NCBI GenBank assembly: GCA_051453625.1 | Contig: JBOZIK010000001.1 | Span: forward strand, 45,321,010 to 45,359,089 | Direction: 5' to 3' | Source: Welwitschia mirabilis | Taxonomy: Eukaryota; Gnetophyta; Gnetopsida; Welwitschiales | Length of the DNA: 38,080 nt | Shown here: positions 10,521 through 21,081 of the stretch, one piece after another | Layout: each line of letters opens with the position of its first letter | Numbering within the stretch: position 1 is the stretch's first letter | Notes under the pieces: model-generated | Told to the model about the DNA's origin: nothing | Seen by the model: only the letters and a program-made list of their open reading frames with translations | Database searches by the model: none | Translations under genes and position numbers: made by a program

Positions 10521-11196
10521 GAAAAATAGTAGCACAATAAAAACTAGAATGAAAAATTTTCATAGCTATTTTTTGTTTACTAAAGTATCCTCCACAAACA
10601 CCACCATGATAAAGATAAAGGATTTTATATTTTTCCTAATCAAGCATACATTTTTCTCATAATTTGGTCTTTACACCTATAATACAAATGTGGCTATATC
10701 CACTCATAGCCACCTATTCTATGGAGAAAATATTTGCGTTGACTATAAATCTAATGTTATGGTGCTTTCATAGTCATAAGGTAATTAACAATATCCACAT
10801 ACCAAGGAGAAGGACAAGTAGAAGATATAGCAAAAAGTTGCTCATCCAAAAAAGAATCATCAATAACAGAATCATTAGGAGAAGAAGAAAGATGAGACAA
10901 ATGATTAGCAATACAATTATACTTTTATGCTTTATCTATCATAGTCAAATTAAACTTTTGCGTAAGGAGGATCAATCTAATCGATCTAGCACTAGAATCT
11001 TTCTTAGTCATGAGGTAATGAATAGCAGCATAATTAGTATAAACATTTGTATGAAACCCTAAAAGATAATATTTAAGTGTATCAAGGTAAAAGATGATGG
11101 ATAATATTTCTTTCTCTGTAGTAATGTAATTCATTTGAGTTCTAGACAAAGATTTGCTATGGTAAGATATAACTTTAAAATCATTTTCATATTTTT
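10521..11196 (-). pseudogene. RNase H and integrase linker, element B copy X (interrupted by a gap)
   Basis: The minus strand reads SRTQMNYITTEKEILSIIFY, LDTLKYYLLGFHTNVYTNYA, IHYLMTKKDSSARSIR and LILLTQKFNLTMIDKA, which is the RNase H of an Athila-like element. It is followed by the tether that includes DEQLFAISSTCPSPWYVDIV and NYLMT, before the integrase zinc finger. The upstream half is lost in the N run 11197-11536. A diverged second copy of the same RNase H block follows the gap at 11537-11846. Confidence 0.85.
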
Positions 11197-11536
11197 NNNN
11201 NNNNNNNNNNNNNNNNNNNNNNNNNNNNNNNNNNNNNNNNNNNNNNNNNNNNNNNNNNNNNNNNNNNNNNNNNNNNNNNNNNNNNNNNNNNNNNNNNNNN
11301 NNNNNNNNNNNNNNNNNNNNNNNNNNNNNNNNNNNNNNNNNNNNNNNNNNNNNNNNNNNNNNNNNNNNNNNNNNNNNNNNNNNNNNNNNNNNNNNNNNNN
11401 NNNNNNNNNNNNNNNNNNNNNNNNNNNNNNNNNNNNNNNNNNNNNNNNNNNNNNNNNNNNNNNNNNNNNNNNNNNNNNNNNNNNNNNNNNNNNNNNNNNN
11501 NNNNNNNNNNNNNNNNNNNNNNNNNNNNNNNNNNNN
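11197..11536. other. Assembly gap (340 N) between two copies of the same RNase H block
   Basis: The 270 bases before the gap and the 275 bases after it are homologous to one another (about 85 percent by eye) and in the same orientation. The gap therefore marks a junction between two different element copies, not a missing piece of one gene. Confidence 0.9.
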
Positions 11537-12760
11537 CTTTATCTATGATGGTTAAGTTAAACTCTTGCATAAGAAGGATCCATCTAATGAATCTAACACT
11601 AGAATCTTTCTTATTCATGAGGTAACGGATAACAGGATGATCAGTATAAACATTCATATGAAAGGCTAAAAGATAATGTTTAAGTGTATCAAGGAAAAAG
11701 ATGATGGCTAACATTTCCTTCTCTGTAGTAATATAATTCATTGGAGTTCTAGACAAAGATTTGCTATGGTAAGATATAACTTTAAAATTATTTTTATATT
11801 TTTGACAAAGTGTCCCATCCACGGAAAAATTACTCGCATCACACATTAATACAAAGTATTTTTCCCAATCGGGCCTATTACAATAGAAGCATAAGAAAGT
11901 TTATATTTAAGCCTATCAAAAGCAAGCTAATAAGATTTATTCCATTCAAATTTAGCTTCTTTCTCTAGTAGTGAGTGAAGAGATTTATAAATATTTACAT
12001 AATCATGAATAAACTAAAGATAAAAACCACAATGACCAAGAAAAGATCTAACCTATTTTATATTAGTAGGAGGATTTAGGTTTTAAATAATACCAACTTT
12101 TTTAGAGTCCATTCTAATCCCCTCTTTCAAAACATGATGACCTAAAACAATTCTACTTTCTACAAGAAATAAACTCTTTTTTCAATTCAAATGTAGACCA
12201 TTAGAAATACAATGATCAAGGAATTTCTCTAATTGTTCTAAAATTTATTTAAAAGTTTCAGCATAAATAGAGAGGTCTTCCATAAAAATTTCTATCAGAT
12301 CCTCTAGCATATTAGAAAAAATACCCAGCGGAGCACGCTGAAAAGTACTGAGAACATTATGAAGTACAAAAGTTATATGTCAAAAAGAAAAAGTACCAAA
12401 AGGTAAAGTAAAAGTAGTTTTGGCTTGGTTCTCACTAGTAATGTAAACCTAGTTGTAACCACTATATTTATTAAGAAAATAGTAAAATGCATGCTCATGA
12501 GTCCTATCAAGTATCTGATCAAGAAAAGGCAAAGAACAGTGATCTTTTTAGTTACATTATTTAATTTTCTAAAGTTTATGTGCATCCTCCATTTTCCAAC
12601 TTTCATAGGTACTACCATCAAAGGGCTAACCCACTCACAATCACCTATAGCATAAATGATTTCAACATCCATTAATTTTATGATTTCATCTTTAATAACT
12701 TGCTTAAGGGTTGGATTAAGTTTATGTTGAAATTGCCACAAGCTTTATGTTTTTTTCAAG
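11537..12760 (-). pseudogene. Reverse transcriptase and RNase H, element B copy Y
   Basis: The RT begins near 12741 with MWQFQHKLNPTLKQVIKDEI, then IIYAIGDCEWVSPLMVVPMK and GKWRMHINFRKLNN, the classical Athila-like RT opening. The active site near 12266-12290 reads EIFMEDLSIYA, where relatives have FMDD, so one catalytic Asp is Glu. RNase H follows at 11846-11537 with MCDASNFSVDGTLCQKYKNN, SLSRTPMNYITTEKEMLAII and RWILLMQEFNLTIIDK; its first Asp (CDAS) is present. Frameshifts and stops lie between the blocks, mainly at 11850-12370. It would have copied element RNA and removed the RNA strand; it is inactive as it stands. Confidence 0.87.
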
Positions 12761-13219
12761 GTAGATTTTATGTTGGATAATTGAGGTAGAAATGGCTGTT
12801 AAATTATCATGAAACTAAGTAAAGGCATTTATCTTAGATTGTAGAAGAGATATTATACTTGATTTTTATTAAAGAAAAAGATTTTTATTAATTATTAAAG
12901 GTTTGTTTAGATCATTATTCAGAAAAATGTATTTCAGCCCACTGGCTAAGAGTTTTAGATTCAGATTTAAGTTTAGAATTTTATTTTCTATTAACTTTTT
13001 AAGAAAATTTATTATCATCTCAGACTATTGTATAGACGTTAGTAGTGGATGACCATCCTTAAAATATGAAATCTCATTTTTGCTTAGATCTCTGACTTCT
13101 GCACAGTTAACAAATTCAATCTCTCTACTCCCTAGGTCAAAATAATCAATTTCCAAATGATTAAAATTAAGTTGAATTTTGTAAAAAATGTTCAAGTTGT
13201 CTACTTCTAGTTGCTTGTC
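12761..13219 (-). other. Decayed linker between protease and RT, element B copy Y
   Basis: The stretch lies inside the pol reading direction, but I cannot follow a continuous frame. It should be the variable pro-RT linker. No separate gene is seen. Confidence 0.5.
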
Positions 13220-13720
13220 CTATAAAGTTGGTTCATGAAGCATTGACCATCTCTCCTTAACTGGATGGCACTGTAAAAAAAAAGTCGTCTTTATTTCTTC
13301 TTCTACACTCAAATCATTTTTTAAATCTTTTTCAGCTGCATTAAATACTTTTATTGAAAACTTTTTATTTTCTAAATAACACTCAATCAAATCAGTTCTT
13401 GTATCTATAATATATTGGACTGTTGTACAAAAAGCTCTACTTAGAAGTAAAGAGTAACCACTGTTATGTTCAAATTTTATCACAATAAGATCAGTGGAAT
13501 AGAAAGCTTCTTCAATCTGAATGACCAAATACTTAATCACACCTAATGGTTTCTTAACAGATGTATCAACCAATTCTAAAATAATCTATGTAGGTTATAT
13601 TCTATCTTCCAACCTAAGTATTTGACAAATGTGCAAGGGCATAATGTTAACACTAGCTCCAAAAGTGAGACTAATAGTTGCTACTCCCAAATCTTTAAAA
13701 TTTGTAAATTTTTGTAAAAC
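13220..13720 (-). pseudogene. Aspartic protease, element B copy Y
   Basis: The minus strand shows the active-site region LTFGASVNIMPLHICQILRL at about 13620-13680, then LVDTSVKKPLGVIKYLVIQI, FYSTDLIVIKFEHNSGYSLL and LSRAFCTTVQYIIDTRTDLI. Athila proteases read DLGASxNxMP and later DRSVKxPxGVIEDVLVKV and LGRPFLAT in the same order. The catalytic Asp before LGAS is no longer recognisable (Thr-Phe here). Frame breaks near 13574 separate the active site from the rest. It would process Gag-Pol. Confidence 0.8.
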
Positions 13721-13799
13721 TAAGTTGTTAATGGATTAAGCTAGGAAGACTTTACTAGGGATGGTTTTTTTTTTGTTTCCTCCTAATTGGGTCTTTCAC

Positions 13800-15727
13800 A
13801 ACTTAGAATACTTAGGGTTATCTTACAAAAGTTTCCAAAATGGTAAATTAATACTCACATTTTGCATAAGGATTTTAAATGATCATTAAAAATAGGATTT
13901 GTATATAATCTATCTAACCAAGGGGTGGCAAGTTTATAATGTGAAGAATTTTTCTTTTTGTTACTTAATGCAAAAGGAAGAAAATGATTTTCTAAGATTT
14001 CTATGTCCTCTTCTTCATTATTTTTGTCACTTTGTGATCTGGAAGCTTTATGGGTGAGAGGTATTATTTTATTTCCACTTCTTGTCACTACCTTACAATC
14101 TTTCTTAACTTTATTTTGGTTTGGTAAAGGTTGAGTGGCAAGTGACCCTTGTGGTTTTTGGTTAATAAGCATGATTTATTGCAAAATACTCACAAGATTT
14201 TCAATGTCTGATTTTATTCTTTCCTATATTTTTCTTAACTCATCAATAAAATTCCTCAGAGGATCACTTTGGTTTTTTTATTTAGATGAGCTTGATTGAT
14301 TATTTGAGTTGTTTGATTGGAAGTATATATTATCAAATCTCTTTTTAAAAGGTTGGAAGTTAGAATGGTTTGTTTAAAAATTTTTAAAATTGGATTGAAA
14401 ATTTTTAAAATTGGATTGTCCATTCATTCTAGGTTGAAAATTGTTGTGATTTTGGATTTGACTTTGATTATGGATTTAGTTAAAGTTTGAGGACCTTTGG
14501 TTAAAAGAACATACTTCCTCATAGTTTCTTTCTTTGTAAGTTGGAAGTAAAGGATACTCTTTTTTAACATGATAATTATCTTTACATAAATCACAAGTAG
14601 GTTCTACAACTACACTCTTTTTGGTTGCCACCTTTGCATCTAAAATCATCTGAGTGTATTTTTTTAAAGTTGTGATGAAATCCTTAATGACATTTGTTGG
14701 TTTATTTTAAGTTCTTGATTTTTCTTTTTCTTGTTTAACCTTCTTAAGATCTTTAATGATTTGACATACAATTCAATTTTTTCTAGATGAGGGTTTAGGC
14801 CAAGTTTACTCACTTCTACCAACTCTTCCAATACTTTTCAAGCTTTTTATAAGTTATGTTTTAGCAAATATCCTCCACACAAAAAATCAACTAGTTTCTT
14901 TATTTAACTAGTGAGTTCACTATAAATGTAGTCTACTAATTGGTTTTGAGAAAAACTCTCTATAGGGTTTAAATGTAAAGCAATAAAAAATCTCTCATAG
15001 GTAGAGGCATCATCTTTATTTGGCTATTATTAAAAGTTAATTATCTCTTTCTTATGTTTTATAATGATGGTTTCACTCATAAATATTTTAATGAAAGCTT
15101 CTTGAACTTGACTTCATGATTTTAAAATCTTATGAGAAATTGTTCTTAATCAAAGTTTAGCTTTACTTTTTAAATTGATAGGAAAAATGAAATGTAAGTT
15201 CTATCACTATTTTTTTCTTACCATTTTCTGAACTGAGCACTAAGTATTCTATGTTGATAATCTATTGTAAAATATCTTTATCAAGTTCACCACTATAAAT
15301 GAGATAGGCATGTAAGTTTATAAGTTTGAGATCATTACCAAAAGATAAATCAAAAGGGGTTTGGATTTCAAATTTCTTATTAGTAATTAATTCTCTAAGG
15401 GTAAAACTTGCATTAGGTTTAATAGGTATAGTTATAGGGGTTTTGATGATAAGGGACGGATTATTAAATCACTTTATTTTACTTTTATGATGAGCTAGAA
15501 AAATTTAAAATTTGAAAACTATCATCAAAACAATCTTTTAAAAAATTTTCTCTTGTAAAATCAAACTCTAAGGAAATAAATGTAGAAATTTCTAGAGTTT
15601 TTGAACTTTGGATATCTTTGTTGTGTGTACTTAAATTAATTTTGAAGTCAATCAAAACTTCTTGGATATTTTCCTCTATGAATAGATGCTCTATTTGATA
15701 TTTTTCATTCTTACTATATTTTACCAT
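13800..15727 (-). pseudogene. gag with zinc knuckle, element B copy Y
   Basis: The start at 15727 (MVKYSKNEKYQIEHLFIEEN) is chosen because copy Z has the aligned start at 17827 and because the leader with its palindromes ends there. An 80-residue open frame follows to 15485. Later parts show a zinc knuckle CDLCKDNYHVKKEYP near 14553-14600, in which the last Cys of CX2CX4HX4C is Tyr, and the Gag-Pol junction block KKDCKVVTRSGNKI (relatives: ECKAITLRSGK) within 13855-14172. Repeated NFKNFQSNFKNF-type wording lies at 14340-14410. Many stops and shifts make it non-functional. Confidence 0.8.
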
Positions 15728-16235
15728 GCATGCTTAGTTTTTTATGCACAGAGTGTTATCCCTTTAGTCATCTAGATGATAGTCTACATGAAAAAAACAT
15801 AGAAAACACATAAAATGGAAAACACAGAAAACAAAAATGTAAAAATGATAAACACAAAAACCTTAAGAAAGCATATTGTCATCCACCTAGGTTATCTTGA
15901 TGATAGAGAAAATAATAGGAAAAATCCTAAAAAAAAATTTGAAAGAAATAAAAGGATAAAAACTCAAGGCATAAAGGTCATCATCACTACATGTCATCTA
16001 GATGATGAGTTAGACAATAAAGCTTCTATTTTAGTATGCAAAAACTAAAACTATAAAGAGAAAATCTATGCAAGTTTATATAAAAATACAATATAGCTAT
16101 AGGCAAGAATTTGAATCAAAATTCAAATACTTACTAAAGTAATGACAACTCTCAAACTCCAAGTAGCCTTCCCTGGTAATAATGCTAAGATGTTGTGATG
16201 CATATTCTTGAAAATGATTACACACATGAAAATCC
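15728..16235 (-). other. 5' leader of element B copy Y with three palindromic stem-loops
   Basis: This lies between the LTR edge and the gag start. It contains a perfect 12-base palindrome TCATCTAGATGA at 15768-15779, an imperfect stem-loop (TCATC 15879-15883 with GATGA 15899-15903), and a second perfect copy at 15994-16005. The aligned leader of copy Z (17828-18342) has the same three elements at matching places. I could not recognise a primer binding site next to the LTR edge. Confidence 0.65.
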
Positions 16236-16516
16236 TATCATTCATAATAAAATAGATATCTACACAACACAACATACTAATATAGATGAGAGTTGACCTA
16301 AATATCATAATCCATTGAAGGCCTAAAGTAGAGAAAGAAAATTGATTTCAAAAAGAAATACTTATTTATTCTATCATCAAAAATAAATTGTAATGTAGAA
16401 AAATACAATGCAATATACTTATGTACAGTTGATTTAAGAAAGAAAAATAATAATGCACCTAAACTAATAATTCTCAACCTTGACAAAGGTTTCCTTCATA
16501 ACCTATATCACTAAAG
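16236..16516 (-). repeat. LTR of element B, copy Y (first 281 bases, then gap)
   Basis: It aligns to the first part of the LTRs at 3829 and 18343, including the shared block around TTCATAAGAAATACTT and GAAGGCCTA. The edge reads TATCATTC, a decayed TGTCATTC. It is cut by the N run 16517-16616, after which gag sequence of another copy starts, so the rest of this LTR is missing from the assembly. Confidence 0.75.
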
Positions 16517-16616
16517 NNNNNNNNNNNNNNNNNNNNNNNNNNNNNNNNNNNNNNNNNNNNNNNNNNNNNNNNNNNNNNNNNNNNNNNNNNNNNNNNNNNN
16601 NNNNNNNNNNNNNNNN
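16517..16616. other. Assembly gap (100 N) joining copy Y LTR to copy Z gag
   Basis: The exact 100-N length is that of a scaffolding placeholder. The sequences on its two sides are not neighbours in either element copy, so it hides a real junction or a misjoin. Confidence 0.9.
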
Positions 16617-17827
16617 GGTTGCCACCTTTGCATCTAAAATCATCTGAGTGTAGTTTTCTAAAGTAGAGATGAAATCCTTGATGACACTTATTAGTTCATT
16701 TTTTGTTCTTATTTCTTCTTTTTCTTATTTAACCTCTTTAAGCTATTTTAATGATTTGACCTACAATTCAGTTTTCTCTAGATGAGGGTTTAGGCCAAGT
16801 TTGATTTACTTTTATTAACTATTTCAAAAATTTTCAAGAATTTTATAAAGTAAGGTTTAACAAATTTCCTCAACATGAAAGTCAACTAGTTGCTTTATTT
16901 GATTATTTAATCCATTATAAAAGTAGTCTATCAATTCTTCTTGAGAAAAAGCATCCACACGATTGGAATGTAAAGCAATAAAAAATCTCTCATAGGTAGA
17001 GGCATACTCTTTATTAGGTAGTTATTAGAAGTTTATTATTTCTTTCTTATGTCTTATAATATGAATTCACTCATGAATCTTTTAATGAAGGCGTATTGAA
17101 ATTGAATCCATGATTTTAAACTTTTAGAAGAAATTTTTCTTAACCAAAGTTTAGNNNNNNNNNNNNNNNNNNNNNNNNNNNNNNNNNNNNNNNNNNNNNN
17201 NNNNNNNNNNNNNNNNNNNNNNNNNNNNNNNNNNNNNNNNNNNNNNNNNNNNNNGCCTTACCTTTTAAAGTGATAGAAAAGATGACCATATAAGTTTTAT
17301 CACTTATTTTTTTTCCTTACCATTTCCTGATGTAAGTACTAATTATTCTGTACCAGCAATGTGTTGTAAAGGGTCTTCATTAAGTTCACCACTAAAAATA
17401 GGATAGACATTTAGGTTTCTAAGTTCAACATCATCACTGAGAGGTAAATTAAAGGGGGTTTGGATTTTACATTTCTTATTAGTAATCAAATCTCTAAGTG
17501 TGACATTGACATTGGTTTTAACATGTGCATTAGAGTGGTTAGAATAACAAGGGGTGGATTTGATGAAGCGGTTTGCTTTTGTTTTTTTGATGAGCTAGAC
17601 ATGTTTGGAAATTGAAAACTATCATTAAAAAAATCTTCCAAAAAAATTTCTTTCACAAAATCAGACTCTAAAGAAATAAAAGTAGAAATATATGGAATTC
17701 TTAAACTTTACATACTTTTTCTGTGCTTACCTGAGTTAGTTTTGAGGTCAATCAAATCTTCTTAGATAATTTCCTCTATGAATAGCTACTTTCTTTGGTA
17801 TTTTTTTTTCTTACCAGAGTTTACCAT
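16617..17827 (-). pseudogene. gag, element B copy Z (partial)
   Basis: It aligns with copy Y gag 14624-15727 at about 80-85 percent by eye over its whole length, with the start codon at 17827. Readable pieces include ISTFISLESDFVKEIFLEDF near the start. It carries stops and frameshifts. The N run 17155-17254 interrupts it at a point where copy Y is continuous (see findings). The downstream protease and pol of this copy are absent here. Confidence 0.75.
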
Positions 17828-18342
17828 ACATGCTCAATCTTTTGATGCATAGAGTATCATTCCTATAGTCGTCCAGATGATAGTATAGAATAAAAAAAAC
17901 ACAGAAAACATAAGAAATGAAAAATGGAGTAAACAGGAATATGAAATTGATAGATACAGAAAATACAGATAGCAAACTATTATCTACCTAAGTTATTTGG
18001 ATGATAGAGAGGATGATAGAAAAAACTCTAAAACAAATTTGACAAAAATAGAAAGCTAAAAACTTATGGCACAGAGGATGTCGTTGCCGCATGTCATTTA
18101 GATGATAAAGTAGATTTTATAACTTTTATTACCAAAAAAAAAAAAAAAACTAAACCTTGCAAAAAGAAAAACTATGGTACTGTAGCTAATAATATAATGA
18201 TGCTATAGAGAAACATCTGAATTGAGATCCAAATACTTACCTGAGTAATGATAACTCTCAAACTCAAAGTAGCCTTTCTCGGTAATGATGCCAAAATATT
18301 GAAGTGTATATTTGTGCGAATGATTTAAGCTTAAAAAGATCT
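17828..18342 (-). other. 5' leader of element B copy Z
   Basis: This is homologous to 15728-16235. Palindrome counterparts are TCGTCCAGATGA (17869-17880), a decayed middle element near 17980-18005, and TCATTTAGATGA (18094-18105). An A17 run lies at about 18135-18150. No coding potential is seen. Confidence 0.65.
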
Positions 18343-19397
18343 TGTCATTCATAAATAAAATGGATATCTACATAATACAGCACACTAATATAGACAGGAG
18401 TTGACTCGTATGTCATAATCAATTGAAGGCCTAGGCTAGAGAAAGAGAATTGATTTTCACAAGAAATACTTTATATCTTATCAATAGAAATAAATTGCAA
18501 TGCAGATGAAAAAAGTAAAATGCAACACACTTATACAAAGTTAATCTAGGAGTAAAAAGGATTAATGCTCCTAAACTAATAATGCTCAATTTTGACAAAA
18601 GTTACCTTCATAACCTATATCACCCAAGAAACTATCACTAAATTATAAGTAACATAAACTATGAAGGATAAGAACAACAAACATAGAAAATGATAAAAAA
18701 AATCTTTGTATTACTCAAATCACATCCATGTTACAAAGTAGCTACACCTCAATAGAGGAAGCACAGCCTAACACTAATGAAGACATCTCTTTGCAACTAC
18801 AAGAATGGATCTGTGGCCCTTAGATATCCTATAATAAGAATTTCCAATGAAAACGAAGACAAGATGGAGCCAAGGATAGAATTAATACTTATTGATACAA
18901 AGCATACAATAATAAGAGAAACAAACAGGCACGGGCACAATCCTATTGTCTATGTAAAAAAAATGCAAATAAATGACAAGGATTAGGTGAATATTTAGTG
19001 GGATGTTACAAGAGGTGTCATCTGGCTGGTCGTTCAGACGATATAGGGAATGATGCCATCTAATAAATAGTCCATATTACTATCAAATTGATCACAGTCA
19101 GCATCCTTATTGGCTTTAACTATTCTGTTATCCATACTATCATCCAGCCAATGAGGTGAATGATAGGCTTTTACAAGCATTCAGCTAATGAATTTAGCCT
19201 TACTATTTGTAGGATGTTTATCTCAAAAGTAGAAAGTATTAGGAACTGCTCTAAATGCTATAAAATATCATGGAGATTGCGTGTTCTTGTCTCTTTCATC
19301 TAAGCTCTTCATTATCGTGGAAATCTAACATATAACTATCTAATATCCTATAAAAATACTCAAAATACCTTATCAAATATAAATAAGCTAGTAGCAC
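18343..19397 (-). repeat. LTR of element B, copy Z (5' LTR on the minus strand)
   Basis: It aligns along its full length with 3829-4882. The plus-strand edges are TGTCATTCATAA and ...GCTAGTAGCA(CA). It contains the stem-loop TCATCTG...CAGACGA at 19018-19041, the counterpart of 4501-4526. On its right the copia RT frame starts at once, so this edge is an insertion junction. Confidence 0.8.
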
Positions 19398-20583
19398 AAC
19401 AACTGGCTTTCTCCATGGAGGCTTAAAAAAATAAATAAACATTATGCAATTATAGGGTTTTGAAGAAAAATAAAAAGAACATAAGGTATTTAGATTGATC
19501 AAGTCTTTATATGGGTTAAAACAAACATCGAGAGATTGGAATACTAAGCTTGCAAATATTTAAGTTTCATTGGATTTAAATTATGTGATTACCAAGATGT
19601 GGATGTCACATTATTTATAAATCTGAAGGATAAAAATCCATGCACATAGTGGTATATGTAGATGATGTGCTGATAACAGGAAGTAATAAAGAAGATGAAA
19701 AATGAACAAAAATCACATTAAGTAAGGCATTTAAGATTTCTAAACTCAGATTAGCCAAACCCTACTTAGGTGTAGAAATTGTTTAGTAAAATATTAGAAT
19801 CTTCTTTAACATAAAAGAATTGCATCAAAGGTCTCATCTAAAAAATTGAACTAAAAGATGTAAAAGAAGCTATAACGCCTTTAAAGAAAAATGTTAAAAT
19901 ATTTGCTGATGAATACTTAGAACCTATGAATAAAATGGAATATAAAAGTATAGTAGGAAGTTTGATTTATGTAATCAACACTACATCGAACATATTATAT
20001 GTTGTTGATGTGTTGTTAAGATATCTTCATGTGCCTAAGGTTACTCATCTAAACACTACAAAAAAGGTACTAAGATACCTAAAGAAGGAAAAAAGAGTTA
20101 GGTCTCACCTATAAAAGAAACTCTCAATTCATCCTTAAGGCATAACTCAGGTTTTGCCAATGAAATTAATTCCTCATTATTAATATTAAGGTGTATCATG
20201 TTCTTAGGAATAGTGCCCTTGTCTTGGCGATCAAAGCATTAGAGAACTATAACATGATCTTTTGTTGAAGTTGAATATACAACTACTTCTAAAGCATGTA
20301 GAGGAATGAAATGGCTAAGAAAATTATTAGAAGTAGTGAACTTAAAATAGACTAAGGCAACAAAACTCTTCATCAACAATCAATCAAAAATTTGCATAGT
20401 GAAAGATCTAGGTCACTATGATAGGAGAAAACACATTTGTGTTAAGGTCCATAAAATTAGGGAACTCATACAGAATGAAATTATTATCAAACCATAGAAC
20501 AAACTATCAATATCCTTATAAAATCACTTAATCGAGAGAAGTTCCTGTATTTCCAATTCAATATTAGATTGACAATGAGTTGA
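19398..20583 (+). pseudogene. Ty1/copia RT and RNase H, copy 1 (5' truncated by element B)
   Basis: The frame opens at the element B edge with TGFLHGGLKK (copia RT: TAFLHGxLxE), then VFRLIKSLYGLKQTSRDWNT, VVYVDDVLITGSNKED with the intact YVDD active site, and KPYLGVEIV. RNase H reads MNKMEYKSIVGSLIYVINTT, LLRYLHVPKVTHLNTTKKVL and RYLKKEKR, and ends IKSLNREKFLYFQFNIRLTM at the stop 20581-20583. Stops and frameshifts are scattered through it, so it is dead. Gag, protease, integrase and the start of RT are missing on the left. Orientation is plus, opposite to element B. Confidence 0.87.
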
Positions 20584-20659
20584 ATCAAATTCATTGCTTT
20601 CTTGTCCATCATGGGCTTCATTTGACTTATGAGTCTCTAAATTAAAGTCACACTTGATT

Positions 20660-20794
20660 CTAGTAATATGGGATGTGTAATACAAATATGGCCTAGTACT
20701 ACAGGATGCATAGTACATGTTTTGGTCTAGCATTATGGGATGTGTAATGCATAGAATAAGACTATCTACTATAGTATGTGTAGTAGTAAATTGA
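20660..20794 (+). repeat. Tandem repeat in the copia 3' UTR, copy 1 (four units of about 29-39 bases)
   Basis: The four units start CTAGTAATATGGG (20660), CTAGTACTACAGG (20693), CTAGCATTATGGG (20727) and CTACTATAGTATG (20766). Each has the core GATGTGTAGTAC or a close variant. They lie between the RNase H stop and the polypurine tract, so in the untranslated part of the element RNA. Confidence 0.8.
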
Positions 20795-20920
20795 CTACTT
20801 TCTTCATGAAGTAGTTCTCTCACATGACAACTCCTTTTCAAAGGTTTTATTGTAGGTCACATTCCCAAGGTTTTTCCCTAAGCACTCTAGTTTTTTGTTA
20901 GAAGAGAGAATATCCCCACG

Positions 20921-21081
20921 ATGAGAGGGGAATTGCTAAAGACTTGTACACACCATGGTCTCATGCCTAAGGATTCATGAAAACCCTAGTTGTCTCTTTA
21001 TGAAATAATTAGAGCAGAAAAGAAATAAATTTAATTTTAAGAACTCTTGTGTCTTAATCTTGGCACTCTTGTTTCTGAGTA
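20921..21081 (+). repeat. Polypurine tract and short 3' LTR of copia copy 1
   Basis: The polypurine tract ATGAGAGGGGAAT (20921-20933) is followed by the LTR start TGCTAAAGACTTGTACACACC at 20934. The aligned copy at 23061-23245 shares the layout. The LTR is very short, about 150-170 bases; its outer edge is taken where the two copies stop matching, near the CTTGTTTCTG stretch, and is approximate. Confidence 0.6.

Larger units (their letters stand above)
3829..19397 (-). mobile_element. Athila/Tat-like Ty3/gypsy complex (element B: partial copies X, Y and Z)
   Basis: On the minus strand the interval runs LTR, leader, gag (Z), then partial LTR, leader, gag, protease, RT, RNase H (Y), then RNase H, integrase, an extra ORF, LTR (X). 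Gag, protease, RT and integrase wording all resemble Athila/Tat non-chromoviral elements, for example the MPLRSIIECEPFDY stretch before the integrase core and RWILLMQEFNLTIIDK of RNase H. Junctions X/Y and Y/Z fall in N runs (11197-11536, 16517-16616). Either related elements were inserted or duplicated in tandem, or the scaffold joins pieces of different copies. Confidence 0.78.

Noticed and set aside
10357-11062. Two adjacent plus-strand frames of 101 and 132 codons
   Set aside because: They are antisense shadows of the element B integrase and RNase H; the protein wording is on the minus strand.
11135-11548. Plus-strand frame across the 340-N gap
   Set aside because: Mostly N, and its readable ends are antisense to RNase H.
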